Assembly: GCF_000935025.1 (NCBI RefSeq)
Contig: NZ_CP010836.1
Coordinates: 3,100,001 to 3,164,000 of the forward strand
Direction: 5' to 3'
DNA length: 64,000 nucleotides
From: Sphingomonas hengshuiensis
GTDB lineage: Bacteria; Pseudomonadota; Alphaproteobacteria; Sphingomonadales; Sphingomonadaceae
Shown here: in pieces, positions 33,402-42,600 of the stretch
Layout: every line of letters begins with the position of its first letter
Position numbering within the stretch: position 1 is the first letter of the stretch
The notes under the pieces: generated by a model
Told to the model about the DNA's origin: nothing
Database searches by the model: none
The model's input: the letters and a program-made list of their open reading frames with translations, nothing else
Position numbers and translations under genes: made by a program

Positions 33402-34559
33402 TTGACAGTCGAGATCGGGTTGCTGCTGGCGGTCGGATTCAGCTTTGCGGGCTATGCCGCGTATCTGGTCGGGCTTCGTCGCGAGCTCGTCGAGCCGAAC
33501 CGCGCGTCCTGGCTGATCTGGAGCGCGGCCACCGGGCTGGAGGCGCTGACCTATGCCGCGGTCAATCCCGGCGCGCCGCAAGGATGGGTTTTCGCAGTAT
33601 CCGCAGTGGCGTGCGCGATCGTGACGCTGGCGATCTGGCACCGCGCGTCCTGGGCGCCGCCTTCGGCCAGCGAGACGGCGTGCATCGCCGCCAGCCTGTC
33701 GGCGCTGCTCGTGTGGCTCGTGTTCCGCGACGCATTCTGGGCGCATATGCTCGTCGTCGCGGCGGTGCCGATCAGCTTCTGGCCGACCTGGGCGAGCATT
33801 CGGGCCGACCCTGCGCGCGAACGCTCGCCCGCCTGGGGGCTGTGGACCTTCGGCGATCTCGCCACGCTGCTCATCGCGGTGCGCGGCCCCGATCTGGGGG
33901 TGGCGGAGCTTGGCTATGTGCTGGTCGAATTGCTGTGCCATGCCAGCATCTGGTTCCTGATCGGGCTGGCGACGATCAACCCGCTGCGCTCGCTGGGCGT
34001 GCGTCGCGACGGCATATGGGCCCGCGCACGGCACCGCGCCGCCGATGCCCGCTTCCGTGTCGGGGACAATCATCTGGGCAAGGCAGTCTACGCCATGCAG
34101 GCGTTTGCCGAGGGCGACGTGCTGATCGAATTCACCGGGCGGCGCTTTCGGTCCGACCAGATCCCCAGCGTGATGAGCGGACGCCGCGACCGCTTCGTCC
34201 AGGTCACGCCCGAGCATTATATGGGGCCGTCGGGCCGGATCGACGACCTGGTCAACCATAGCTGCGCCCCCAATGCCGGCCTGCGCTTCACCGGCAGCGG
34301 GGTGTTCCTGGTCGCGGTGCGTGCGATTTCGCCGGGCGAAGAGATTGCGTGGGACTATTCGACGACGCTGCTCGAATCGAACTGGCACATGATCTGCCAG
34401 TGCCGTGCCCCCGACTGTCGCCGCGTGATCGGCAACTTCGAGTCGCTCGATCCGGAGCGCCAGGAATGGTTTCGCGCGCGTAATCTGGTCGCGCCCTATC
34501 TGCGGCGAAAGGACGATGTCGCGCCGCCCCGCCCGCCCCGGCGCCTCGCCCGGCGCTGA
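33402..34559 (+). CDS. Multi-pass membrane protein with C-terminal SET domain (predicted lysine methyltransferase)
   Basis: 385 residues from a TTG at 33402 with AAGGGGG just upstream. Residues 1-195 contain about seven hydrophobic segments (GLLLAVGFSFAGYAAYLVGL, ASWLIWSAATGLEALTYAAV, FAVSAVACAIVTLAIW and others); EPNRASWLIW vaguely recalls PQ-loop proteins. From about residue 215 a SET domain follows: GKAVYAMQAFAEGDVLIEF, the DDLVNHSCAPNAGLRF cofactor/substrate motif and GEEIAWDYSTTL. A post-SET cysteine cluster (CQCRAPDC) comes after it. SET enzymes methylate protein lysines with S-adenosylmethionine. The membrane anchor suggests a membrane-proximal substrate. It is 87 bases after cysQ on the same strand and convergent with the kinase gene. 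The substrate is unknown. Confidence 0.82.
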   Translation: MTVEIGLLLAVGFSFAGYAAYLVGLRRELVEPNRASWLIWSAATGLEALTYAAVNPGAPQGWVFAVSAVACAIVTLAIWHRASWAPPSASETACIAASLSALLVWLVFRDAFWAHMLVVAAVPISFWPTWASIRADPARERSPAWGLWTFGDLATLLIAVRGPDLGVAELGYVLVELLCHASIWFLIGLATINPLRSLGVRRDGIWARARHRAADARFRVGDNHLGKAVYAMQAFAEGDVLIEFTGRRFRSDQIPSVMSGRRDRFVQVTPEHYMGPSGRIDDLVNHSCAPNAGLRFTGSGVFLVAVRAISPGEEIAWDYSTTLLESNWHMICQCRAPDCRRVIGNFESLDPERQEWFRARNLVAPYLRRKDDVAPPRPPRRLARR

Positions 34560-34574
34560 GCTCGGGCGGCGCAT

Positions 34575-36422
34575 TCAGGCGGCGAGGCCGTCCGCGAGCA
34601 GCATCGCCGGCGCTGCGCCCAGGGTCAGCACCGCGCACGCGCCGCATCCCTTGCCATCGCTCCGCAGATCCAGCCCGCCTGCCATCGACAGCATCGAATT
34701 GGCGCACCAATGGAGCCCCAGCCCGCCCGATTTATGCGCGCGCGTCGAAAAGCCGCGCTGGAACAGCGTCGGCGCGTCCGCCGGATCAAAGCCTTCGCCG
34801 TCGTCGCGAATGTGGATTTCGGTGCGATCGCCCTCGTGATGCAGCGTGACCGCGATCGAGCCGTTGTTGCGCCCCGTCGCCGCGATTGCCTCGGCGGCAT
34901 TGGCGAACAGATTGCCGATCACCTGGCTCAGGATCACGCGATTGCCCATCACCCAGGAAGAAATGGCCGGAAAGGTGAACGCAATCGCCGTCTCGCCCGA
35001 ATAGCGGGCGATCGTCGCATTCTGCGCGACGATGTCGGTGATGTCGCATGCCTCGAGCGGCGGGCGCTCATGCGCCGCCTCCTGCTGCTTGCCGATGATC
35101 TCGAGGACATGGTGCAACGCCTCGCGCCCGATCGCGAGCTGCTCCTTGCGCTCCTCGCGCTCCTGCTCGAGCGCTTGCATCGCCGCCGCCACGAAGGCGG
35201 CGAGCTTCTGCCGCCGCGCCGCCGGGATATCGTCGCGCGCCAATTCGCCCATCGCCTTGTCCAGCGTGGCGCGGTCCAGAGTCAGTGCCCGCCCCTGGCT
35301 GAGCACGGTGCTGATCGGATTGAGCGCGTTGCGAACATTATGCATCACCGCCACTGCGCTCTCCGACCGCCCCAGGGTAAAGCTCTGCATCTCCAATTGC
35401 TCGCGTAAGTCCTTGAGTTGTTTCAGCATCGAGTTGAAGCTCGTGACGAGGCTGCCGATCTCGTCCTCGCGCGGCCTGTCGGTGAGCAGCGCGAGCGCCC
35501 CCGATGTGCGCACCAGCCCCATATGCCGTTCGACGCGGTGCAGGGGCTGGAGCACCAGCCGCGCGATCATCCGCCGCAGCACCCACAGCACCACTGCGAG
35601 CAGCAGCGACGAGCCCAGCACCGCCAGGATCAGCATCCGCCGGCCCAACAGCGACAGGTCGCGTGGCACGGAGTAGGCAACGTTCGCCACGATGCGACGG
35701 TCAGGGCCCGGAATCGGCACCGAAATCCGCGTCCGGCTGGCGCCGGGCACGACGGCAACGTCGGCTTTGGTCTGGGCGAGATCGAGCGCGGCGGGCAGCT
35801 GGAGCAGCGTGCTCACCTGTCCGGACGTGATGATGCGCGCCATCAGCACATAGCCGCGCGGGGTGCCGCTGCCGTCGCTCCGGCGCACCTGCGCGACGCC
35901 GACCGCGACGAGCCTGTCGCCCAGCCGGAGGTAGAAGCCGCGCGAACTGGCACCGCGCAGGGTCCGCGCGAAATCCAGCCGGCCGATCGCCGCGACCAGC
36001 TGCGCGCGCATCGCGGGCACATCCGCCTGCCGCTCGAGGTCGAGCCAGCGCGCGATCACGATGCTGCCGTCATTGCGGATATAGGCCATGCCGTTGACGT
36101 CGAGATTGGCCATCGCCAGCGCCGAAAAACTCTCCTCCTCGAACGCGCGGCTGGGCCGCTGCATATAGTCGTAGGACGCGGTCCAGTCGCCATAGTCGCG
36201 CACGGCATTCTCGACCTTCGCCGACAGGTCGTGGACGATCGCGCGGGTCCGTTCGACATGCCCCGTCACCTGTTCGCGCTCCAGCCGGTTGAAACTGGGC
36301 GTGATCACGCTCGCGAGCAGCAGCGTCAGCGCGATCGCGCCGACAAAGCCGACCGCCGTCAGGATCAGAACGAGCTTCGCGCCGAGCGACGCCGGCGCGC
36401 GCAGCCGCCATTGTCGCGTCAT
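34575..36422 (-). CDS. Sensor histidine kinase with CHASE4-type periplasmic domain
   Basis: 615 residues. A first membrane helix (LVLILTAVGFVGAIALTLLL) is followed by a CHASE4-like sensor (ENAVRDYGDWTASYDYMQRP, LDVNGMAYIRNDGSIVIARW), a second helix (LILAVLGSSLLLAVVLWVL) and a HAMP segment. The phosphoacceptor region is unusual: VMHNVRNALNPISTV in place of the common HELRTPL. The ATPase part has NLFANAAEAI (N box), IRDDGEGFDP (G1), LFQRGFST (F box) and GGLGLHWC (G2). It should phosphorylate the receiver of the partner encoded directly upstream: its ATG shares one base with that gene's stop (TGATG), so the two are cotranslated. The external signal is unknown. Confidence 0.88.
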   Translation of the reverse strand: MTRQWRLRAPASLGAKLVLILTAVGFVGAIALTLLLASVITPSFNRLEREQVTGHVERTRAIVHDLSAKVENAVRDYGDWTASYDYMQRPSRAFEEESFSALAMANLDVNGMAYIRNDGSIVIARWLDLERQADVPAMRAQLVAAIGRLDFARTLRGASSRGFYLRLGDRLVAVGVAQVRRSDGSGTPRGYVLMARIITSGQVSTLLQLPAALDLAQTKADVAVVPGASRTRISVPIPGPDRRIVANVAYSVPRDLSLLGRRMLILAVLGSSLLLAVVLWVLRRMIARLVLQPLHRVERHMGLVRTSGALALLTDRPREDEIGSLVTSFNSMLKQLKDLREQLEMQSFTLGRSESAVAVMHNVRNALNPISTVLSQGRALTLDRATLDKAMGELARDDIPAARRQKLAAFVAAAMQALEQEREERKEQLAIGREALHHVLEIIGKQQEAAHERPPLEACDITDIVAQNATIARYSGETAIAFTFPAISSWVMGNRVILSQVIGNLFANAAEAIAATGRNNGSIAVTLHHEGDRTEIHIRDDGEGFDPADAPTLFQRGFSTRAHKSGGLGLHWCANSMLSMAGGLDLRSDGKGCGACAVLTLGAAPAMLLADGLAA

Positions 36423-38332
36423 CAGCCGTGCGTCCCGCTACTCGCCTGGGGCTCGCTCGCGGCATCGGCATCGGCGAGGAAACCGGCATGCGCCAGCGTC
36501 AGCGCCGCTTCGGCATCCATCGGGCGTGCGAGGTAATAGCCCTGCAAATGGCTGCACCCCGCAAGCCGCAGCGACTGGAGCTGGCTGATCGTTTCCACGC
36601 CCTCCGCGACGACCTCCATCCCCAGCGCGCGGCCGAGATGGATGATCGAATGGACGATCGCCGCGCTCTCGCGCTCGCGCGCCATGCCGTCGACGAAGCT
36701 GCGGTCGATCTTCAGGCAATCGAGCGCGAAGCGGCGGATATTGTAGAGCGACGAATAGCCGGTGCCGAAATCGTCGAGCGCGATGCGGAATCCCATCTGG
36801 CGCAGCTTGAACAGCGTCTCCGCCGCGCGCTCGACATCGTCGAAGATCGCGGTTTCGGTGATCTCGATCTGAAACCGCTTGGGCGACACGCCGGCGCTGG
36901 TCACGCGCTCGACGACGTGCCCGACGAAATTGTGGCGGCGAAACTGGCGCGGCGAGAAATTGACCGAGACATATTGGCCGGGCCAGGTCTGCAGCGTCTT
37001 TACCGCTTCGTCGATCACCCAGTCGCCCAGCTCGTGGATCAGGTTCGATTCCTCGGCGATCGGGATGAACATCGCCGGCGAGACCATGCCATATTCGGGG
37101 CTGCACCAGCGGACCAGCGCCTCGAACCCGATCACTTCCAGCCGATCGCGCGCGACGATCGGCTGATAGACGAGGCGCAATTCGCCCTTGGCGATCGCAC
37201 CCGACAGCCCGCCTTCGATCTGGCGGCGGAAGCGGATCGATTCGTCCATGCTCTCGTCGAACACCCGCACCATGCCGCGGCCCTGGCGCTTCGCCTCGTT
37301 GAGCGCGAGGTCGGCGCGGCGCATCACGTCGATGGGGTCGCTCACGGTGCCCGGCGGCACCACCATCAGCCCGACCGAGGCGCCGCCATGGACCGAATGG
37401 CCGAATACCTTGAAGCTGATCGACACCGCCTTGAGCAGCCGCTCGGCGAGCATCACCGCCTCGTCCTCGCCGGTCACCGGCATCAGCATCCCGAACTCGT
37501 CACCGCCCAGCCGCGCGACAAAGCCGTTCGCGGGCACGCGGGTCTGGAGGATGTCGCAGACGATGCGGATCATCTCGTCGCCCGCCAGGTGCCCAAGCGT
37601 GTCGTTGACCAGCTTGAACCGGTCGAGATCCATCATCGCCATCGCGAAGCACGCGTCGCCCTTCACCGCGCCGCCCAGCGCGTGGAGGAAGGCGAGCCGA
37701 TTGGGCGCATCGGTGAGCGAATCATGGTTCGCCATATGGACGGCGCGCGATTCGTTCGCCGCCAGCTCCAGGGCCTGTTCCTCGAGCAGCGCAACCTTTT
37801 CGGCGAGCGCGGCGCGGGCAGCTTCGAGTTCGCCATCGACGCGCCACCGGTTGCCCAATGCCGTCGCGGTCTGCACGACTTCCTCGGCCTGGAACGGCTT
37901 GGCGATATAGAAGATCTTGTCGGCGGGGCCGGCCGCCCGGCTGATGTCGAGCGGCGAGAAATCGGAATAGCCGGTGACGATCACCAGGTTGATATCGGGA
38001 TCGAGCGCGCGGATGCGCCTGGCGGTTTCCTTGCCGTCGATGCCGGGGGGCATGCGGACGTCGATGAACGCGACCGCGTAGCGCGCGCCAGCGAGGATCG
38101 AATCGCGCACCGCCGCGACGGCATCCAGTCCCTGCATAAAGTGCGCGCATTCGAAGGCGGCAGGATCGGCGGGGTCAGGCGAAGGCGACGTCTGCTCCGG
38201 CTCGTCGTCGCCGAACAGCTCGGCGGCCATCGCGGTCAGCGCCGAGGCGCTGCCCTCGGCCTGCGAGGTCTTGAAGCACTGGCGATAGGATTCGTGCATC
38301 GCAGGCTCGTCGTCAACGATCAGAATACGCAC
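36422..38332 (-). CDS. Response regulator with GGDEF and EAL domains
   Basis: 636 residues. The receiver (1-155) has ILIVDDEPAMHES and the phosphorylation site FIDVRMPPGIDG; an Asp/Pro-rich insertion near residues 38-60 makes it longer than usual. A short helical linker leads to a GGDEF domain (DSLTDAPNRLAFL, MMDLDRFKLVNDTLGH, RLGGDEFGML with the active GGDEF sequence) and an EAL domain (GFEALVRW, VSVNFSPRQF, QIEITETAIFDD, IALDDFGTGYSSL, LKIDRSFV). Both catalytic signatures look intact, so it may make and break c-di-GMP, with phosphorylation setting the balance. It precedes its likely kinase in one transcript. Large adhesins on both sides are plausible c-di-GMP-controlled outputs, by inference. 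Confidence 0.92.
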   Translation of the reverse strand: MRILIVDDEPAMHESYRQCFKTSQAEGSASALTAMAAELFGDDEPEQTSPSPDPADPAAFECAHFMQGLDAVAAVRDSILAGARYAVAFIDVRMPPGIDGKETARRIRALDPDINLVIVTGYSDFSPLDISRAAGPADKIFYIAKPFQAEEVVQTATALGNRWRVDGELEAARAALAEKVALLEEQALELAANESRAVHMANHDSLTDAPNRLAFLHALGGAVKGDACFAMAMMDLDRFKLVNDTLGHLAGDEMIRIVCDILQTRVPANGFVARLGGDEFGMLMPVTGEDEAVMLAERLLKAVSISFKVFGHSVHGGASVGLMVVPPGTVSDPIDVMRRADLALNEAKRQGRGMVRVFDESMDESIRFRRQIEGGLSGAIAKGELRLVYQPIVARDRLEVIGFEALVRWCSPEYGMVSPAMFIPIAEESNLIHELGDWVIDEAVKTLQTWPGQYVSVNFSPRQFRRHNFVGHVVERVTSAGVSPKRFQIEITETAIFDDVERAAETLFKLRQMGFRIALDDFGTGYSSLYNIRRFALDCLKIDRSFVDGMARERESAAIVHSIIHLGRALGMEVVAEGVETISQLQSLRLAGCSHLQGYYLARPMDAEAALTLAHAGFLADADAASEPQASSGTHG

Positions 38333-38709
38333 GATGCCCGATTCCCCTGTTTCGCGTCGAAGAAGAGGTAAGCAGGCAGGGTTAAGGACGCGTAAAGGCT
38401 TTTCCTGCCCGGAGCCGGGCGTATCGGCGCGGGTGCAAGTCGAACCAAGTGTTCCGTCACCCTACGTACAGTGTTTGTCCTGATTAGCGAAAATAACGCA
38501 CCGCCTTTAAATCGACGTTGTGGACGCCCTCCCCCCTCCCTGAGGGCGCCACGCGTAAAGCGTATCGGCATCTCTCCTCGCCCGGGGAGATGCCATGGGG
38601 CAAGCCGAAGTCGCGACCATCCCTCTGCGGCTTCGGCTTGTACCCGCGCAAGCGCGGTTTACCTCCGCCCGCCCTCGCTTTAGGTCACAGTCTCCATGTT
38701 GGAGAAACC
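38333..38709. other. Intergenic region with clustered stem-loops
   Basis: 377 bases between the divergent regulator gene and the CitE-like gene. The left part is AT-richer (around 38470-38520) and probably holds promoters. The right part contains four inverted repeats within about 135 bases: CGCCCTC/GAGGGCG at 38525-38548, GGCATCTCTCC/GGGGAGATGCC at 38567-38594 (one mismatch), CAAGCCGAAG/CTTCGGCTTG at 38601-38640, and CCGCG/CGCGG at 38644-38657. An in-frame open stretch upstream of 38710 passes through these repeats and is not believed to be coding. Confidence 0.55.
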
Positions 38710-39582
38710 ATGACCGCTCCCTTTTTCGCCCGATCGCTGCTGTTCGCTCCCGGGGATTCGCCGCGCAAGCTGGCCAAGGCGGGGGCCAGCGGGGCCGATC
38801 TGGTGCTGCTCGACCTCGAGGATGCCGTCGCGCCGGCGAACAAGGCCGCTGCCCGGGCGATCGTGGCCGAGCATCTGGGCACCGCCGCCCGCGCGCAGCC
38901 GCAATGGGTGCGGATCAACCCGCTCGACACTGAACACGCCCTCCCCGATCTCGCCGCGATCGTCGCGATGCGCCCCGATGGGATCATGCTGCCCAAGGCG
39001 ACGCGCGCCGAAGGCGATCGGCTGCACCATTATCTGACGGCGCTGGAGGCAGCGGCGGGGCTGCCGCTGGGCGAAATCGCGACGATGGTGGTCGCGACCG
39101 AGACCGCGCCGGCGCTGTTCGGGCTGGGCGACTATGCCGGCTGTCCGCGGCTGGCGGCGCTGACCTGGGGTGCGGAGGACAGCGCGACGGCACTCGGCGC
39201 GACCGACAATCGCGACGCGGACGGCGAATATGCATTCCCGTACCAGCTGTTCCGCGCGCTGTGCCTGGCGGGCGCCGCCGCTGCGCGCGTCGCGCCGATC
39301 GAGACGATTCATGGCGATTTCCGGGACCTGGAAGGGCTCGCCGCCGTCGCCGCCAAGGCGCGGCGCGCGGGCTTTCGCGGGATGATGGCGATCCATCCCG
39401 ATCAGGTCGCGGTGATCAACCGGGCCTTCTCGCCCTCCGCAGCGGAGATCGAGCATGCCGAACGCGTGACCGCCGCCTTTGCCGCCAACCCGGGCGCAGG
39501 GACGATCGGGCTGGACGGCGCGATGCTCGACATGCCGCATCTGAAGCGCGCCGAAGCGATACTGGCGATGCGCCGGGGGTGA
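38710..39582 (+). CDS. CitE-like CoA ester lyase (HpcH/HpaI aldolase family)
   Basis: 290 residues from the ATG at 38710, chosen for GGAG six bases upstream and because the family starts with R(S/T)LLF.PG. Motifs: RSLLFAPGDSPRKLAK, LVLLDLEDAVAP (metal-binding), WVRINPLDTEH, MVVATETAPALF (catalytic-region glutamate), LTWGAEDSATALGA and MMAIHPDQV. These fit citrate lyase beta-subunit-like enzymes, which cleave or form malyl-CoA-type thioesters such as citramalyl-CoA. The exact substrate cannot be told. No CitD/CitF partner is present, so it is not part of a citrate lyase complex. The giant autotransporter gene is convergent, 50 bases away. Confidence 0.88.
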   Translation: MTAPFFARSLLFAPGDSPRKLAKAGASGADLVLLDLEDAVAPANKAAARAIVAEHLGTAARAQPQWVRINPLDTEHALPDLAAIVAMRPDGIMLPKATRAEGDRLHHYLTALEAAAGLPLGEIATMVVATETAPALFGLGDYAGCPRLAALTWGAEDSATALGATDNRDADGEYAFPYQLFRALCLAGAAAARVAPIETIHGDFRDLEGLAAVAAKARRAGFRGMMAIHPDQVAVINRAFSPSAAEIEHAERVTAAFAANPGAGTIGLDGAMLDMPHLKRAEAILAMRRG

Positions 39583-39632
39583 TCGCGACGTCTGCGGCGC
39601 GCAGGGAGCGTGTGGCCCCCTGCGCGCACCGT

Positions 39633-42600
39633 TCAGAACGTCTTCGACAATAGCAGCCGGAGCGTCGCGGCGGTCTCGCCCGATCCCCCGCGCGCGCCCA
39701 TCTCTACGTCGAACGCCCACAGGCTCGGCAGTTCGAGCCGCGTCCCCAGGCTCAGCTGGAACTGCTCGCGCCGCCAGCCGCTGCTGTCGATCCGATAGGT
39801 CGCCACGCCGGGAATATCGGCATAGTCGAGCATCTGCGCATCGACATCGGCGAATTCGTGGCTCCATTCGGCGCGCAGGCGCGGGAGGACGATGCCAAAG
39901 TCGAAGGGCTGGCGATATTCGATCCGAGTCCCGAGCGTGCCCGTGACCGACCGGACCTTGCGCGCGTCGAACCGCAGATCATAGCGCCCGGCCCCTGCCT
40001 CGATATAGGCATCCAGGTCGGCGGCGAGATAGTCGCCCCGGCCATAGAGTGCGAAGCGCAGCGCGTCGCCGCCATGGTCGACCCCGAGCGACAGCGCCGC
40101 AAGCGTCATCGTGCCGTCGCGACTGCCGGTGGTTTTGGCGTTGACCCCTGCCACGTTGCGCCGCGTGGTGAAGCTCAGATCGCCTCGCCCCACCACCGCG
40201 TCGAGGAAGATGCCCTTGGCAGGCAAGATGCTGGCATAGCCCGCGAACAGGCTGCTCCTGCCCCGCACGCGCGCCGCACCGTTCCCGATCGAGCTTATGT
40301 CGTTGCCATAACCACCGCCCACCCCGACGATAACGCCCTCTGCAAGCTTGAGGTCGGCACCGCCGCTCAGCCCGGAGGTCGTGGCAGTGATCTTGGTCCG
40401 GTCGGTGTCGCGATCCCGCGTGCCGATCTCGATCGCGCCGCCGCTCCAGATTGCGACCGAACCGATCCGCCGCCCGGTATCGCCCGAGGCATCGGGATCG
40501 CCCGCGTCCTCGGCGGGAACACCGTCGGCGGCAGCCTCTGTAGCAGTGCGCGCGGTCGGCGCGCCTGTGGACGATGCCGCGATCCCCGCCGCGCCGCCGC
40601 GCGACCATGGATTGCGCGGCAGCTTGGCGGCGGCGCCCAGGCTCGGGTCCTCGCTCGACATCCGCATCCGCTCGGTGATCTGGAACGCCGAATCGTCCAT
40701 GCCGGGCCGCTGCGGCGCATAACCACTGCCGTCGCGCGACATCAGGCTGACGCCCATTTGCGCCGCGCCCGCGCCGCCATTGGCGTGCAACTGCTCGGTA
40801 CGCCGCAGGAAGTTCGTCACCTGGCTGCGCGCGAACCGCCGCGCCGTCTCGGCCTGCGAATCGATTACGCCGCGCAGATTGGGGTCGGTCGTAGGATCGG
40901 GCCGCGCTTGGACAGACACCGTCACGATCGCGGGCGCCGAGGTCCCATAGGCATTGCTCAGCGTATAGGCGATCACCACCGATCCGCTGAACCGGGCCTT
41001 GGGCGTGACGTCGAGGCGATAGGCTTGCGTTGCGCCCGAGCCGCTCGCGACCAGCACCGCGGTCGCGCCATCCGTCGGCGTCACGCTGACGATTGCCGCG
41101 GCGTTGAACGGACCGCCGGTCGCGCCTGCGGTCAGGTCGACCGACACGGTTTGTCCATCCCCGGTCGCCGCCGTCTTGGACAACGCCATCGGAACGGGGC
41201 CGAGCACCGTGATCGTAACCACCCCAGGCGCCGAAACACCGCCCGGCCCGACCGCGGCAAAGGCGAAACTGTCGGTCCCGACGAAACCCACTGCCGGACG
41301 GTACAAGGCGATCGTCGCCGTGGGTGCCGCCACCGCCAGCGCATCGCGGGCATTTGCGGTCTGCGCGCCGCTGGTAAGCGTCACGTCGCCATGTATGGGC
41401 TCGGTCACGATCTGGATCGCGCCATATTCGCCCGTGATCAACGGCGCCAGGTCGATCCGGATGCTGCCGGCCGAGGTCCCGACGGCGGCGCCGGTAACCG
41501 TGGCATTGGCCGAGGCCACCAAAGGCGGCGGTGGCAATGCGACGGTGACCGTGACGCTGGCCGGTGCCGAAGTCCCGCCCGGCCCGGTTGCGGTGTAGGT
41601 GAAGCTGTCGTCGCCGAAATAGCCCTTGCTCGGAACATAGGTCGCGACCCTGCCGGCGAGGCTGACGCTGCCATGCGCGGGAGCGCTTTTGATGGAAAGG
41701 CTGGTGACGACACCGGTGATCGCCCGCGTGAGGTCGATCGCAGTGCCCGGGCTGTCATAGGCAATCGCGACGTCGGAAAGGCTCGCGAGATCCGCAACCG
41801 GCGGCACCTCCACCGTGATGCCAACCGTTGCCGCGTCCGAAGTCCCACCGGGGCCGGTGGCGGTGTAGGTGAAGCTATCCGCGCCGAAATAGCCCGCGGT
41901 CGGTGTGTAGGTCGCGACATTGCCGGCGAAGCTCACGCTGCCATGCGCGGGCGCGGTGCCGACGGCGAGGCTGGTCGCGACCCCGGTGACCGAGGCACTC
42001 AGGTCGATCGTCGTGCCGCTGCTCTCATACGCGACGGTCACGCCCGACTTGTTTGCCGCCACGGGCGCACCGGGGGTGGCCACGGTGACGCTTACCGTAG
42101 CCGCCGCCGACGTCCCGCCGGGACCCGTCGCGGTGTAGGTGAAGCTGTCGGTGCCGTAATAGCCCGCAGTCGGCGTGTAGGTCGCGACATTGTCGGCGAA
42201 GCTGACACTACCATGCGTGGGCGCAGTCCCGATGCTCAAGCTGGTCGAGACGCCCGTGACCGAGGCGGTCAGGTCGATCGCCGTGCCGCTGCTCTCATAC
42301 GCCACCGCAACGCCCGACTTGTTCGCCGCCACGGGAGCACCGGGGGGCGCCACGGTGACGCTGACCGTCGCCGCCGCCGACGTCCCGCCGGGACCCGTCG
42401 CCGTGTAGGTGAAGCTGTCGGTGCCGAAATAGCCCGCAGTCGGCGTGTAGGTCGCGACATTGCCGGTGAAGCTGACGCTACCATGCGCGGGCGCAGTGCC
42501 GACGCTGAGGCTGGTCGCGACCCCGGTGACCGAGGCACTCAGGTCGATCGGCGTGCCGCTGCTTTCATATGCGACGGTCACGCCAGACTTGTTGGCCGCG

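Noticed and set aside
36428..38371. A 647-codon plus-strand frame opposite the GGDEF/EAL regulator
   Set aside because: The minus-strand protein has complete receiver, GGDEF and EAL motifs; the opposite frame is low-complexity Arg/His-rich.
38518..38709. N-terminal extension of the CitE-like protein by 64 codons
   Set aside because: The stretch is filled with inverted repeats, and the ATG at 38710 has GGAG and the family's normal first residues.
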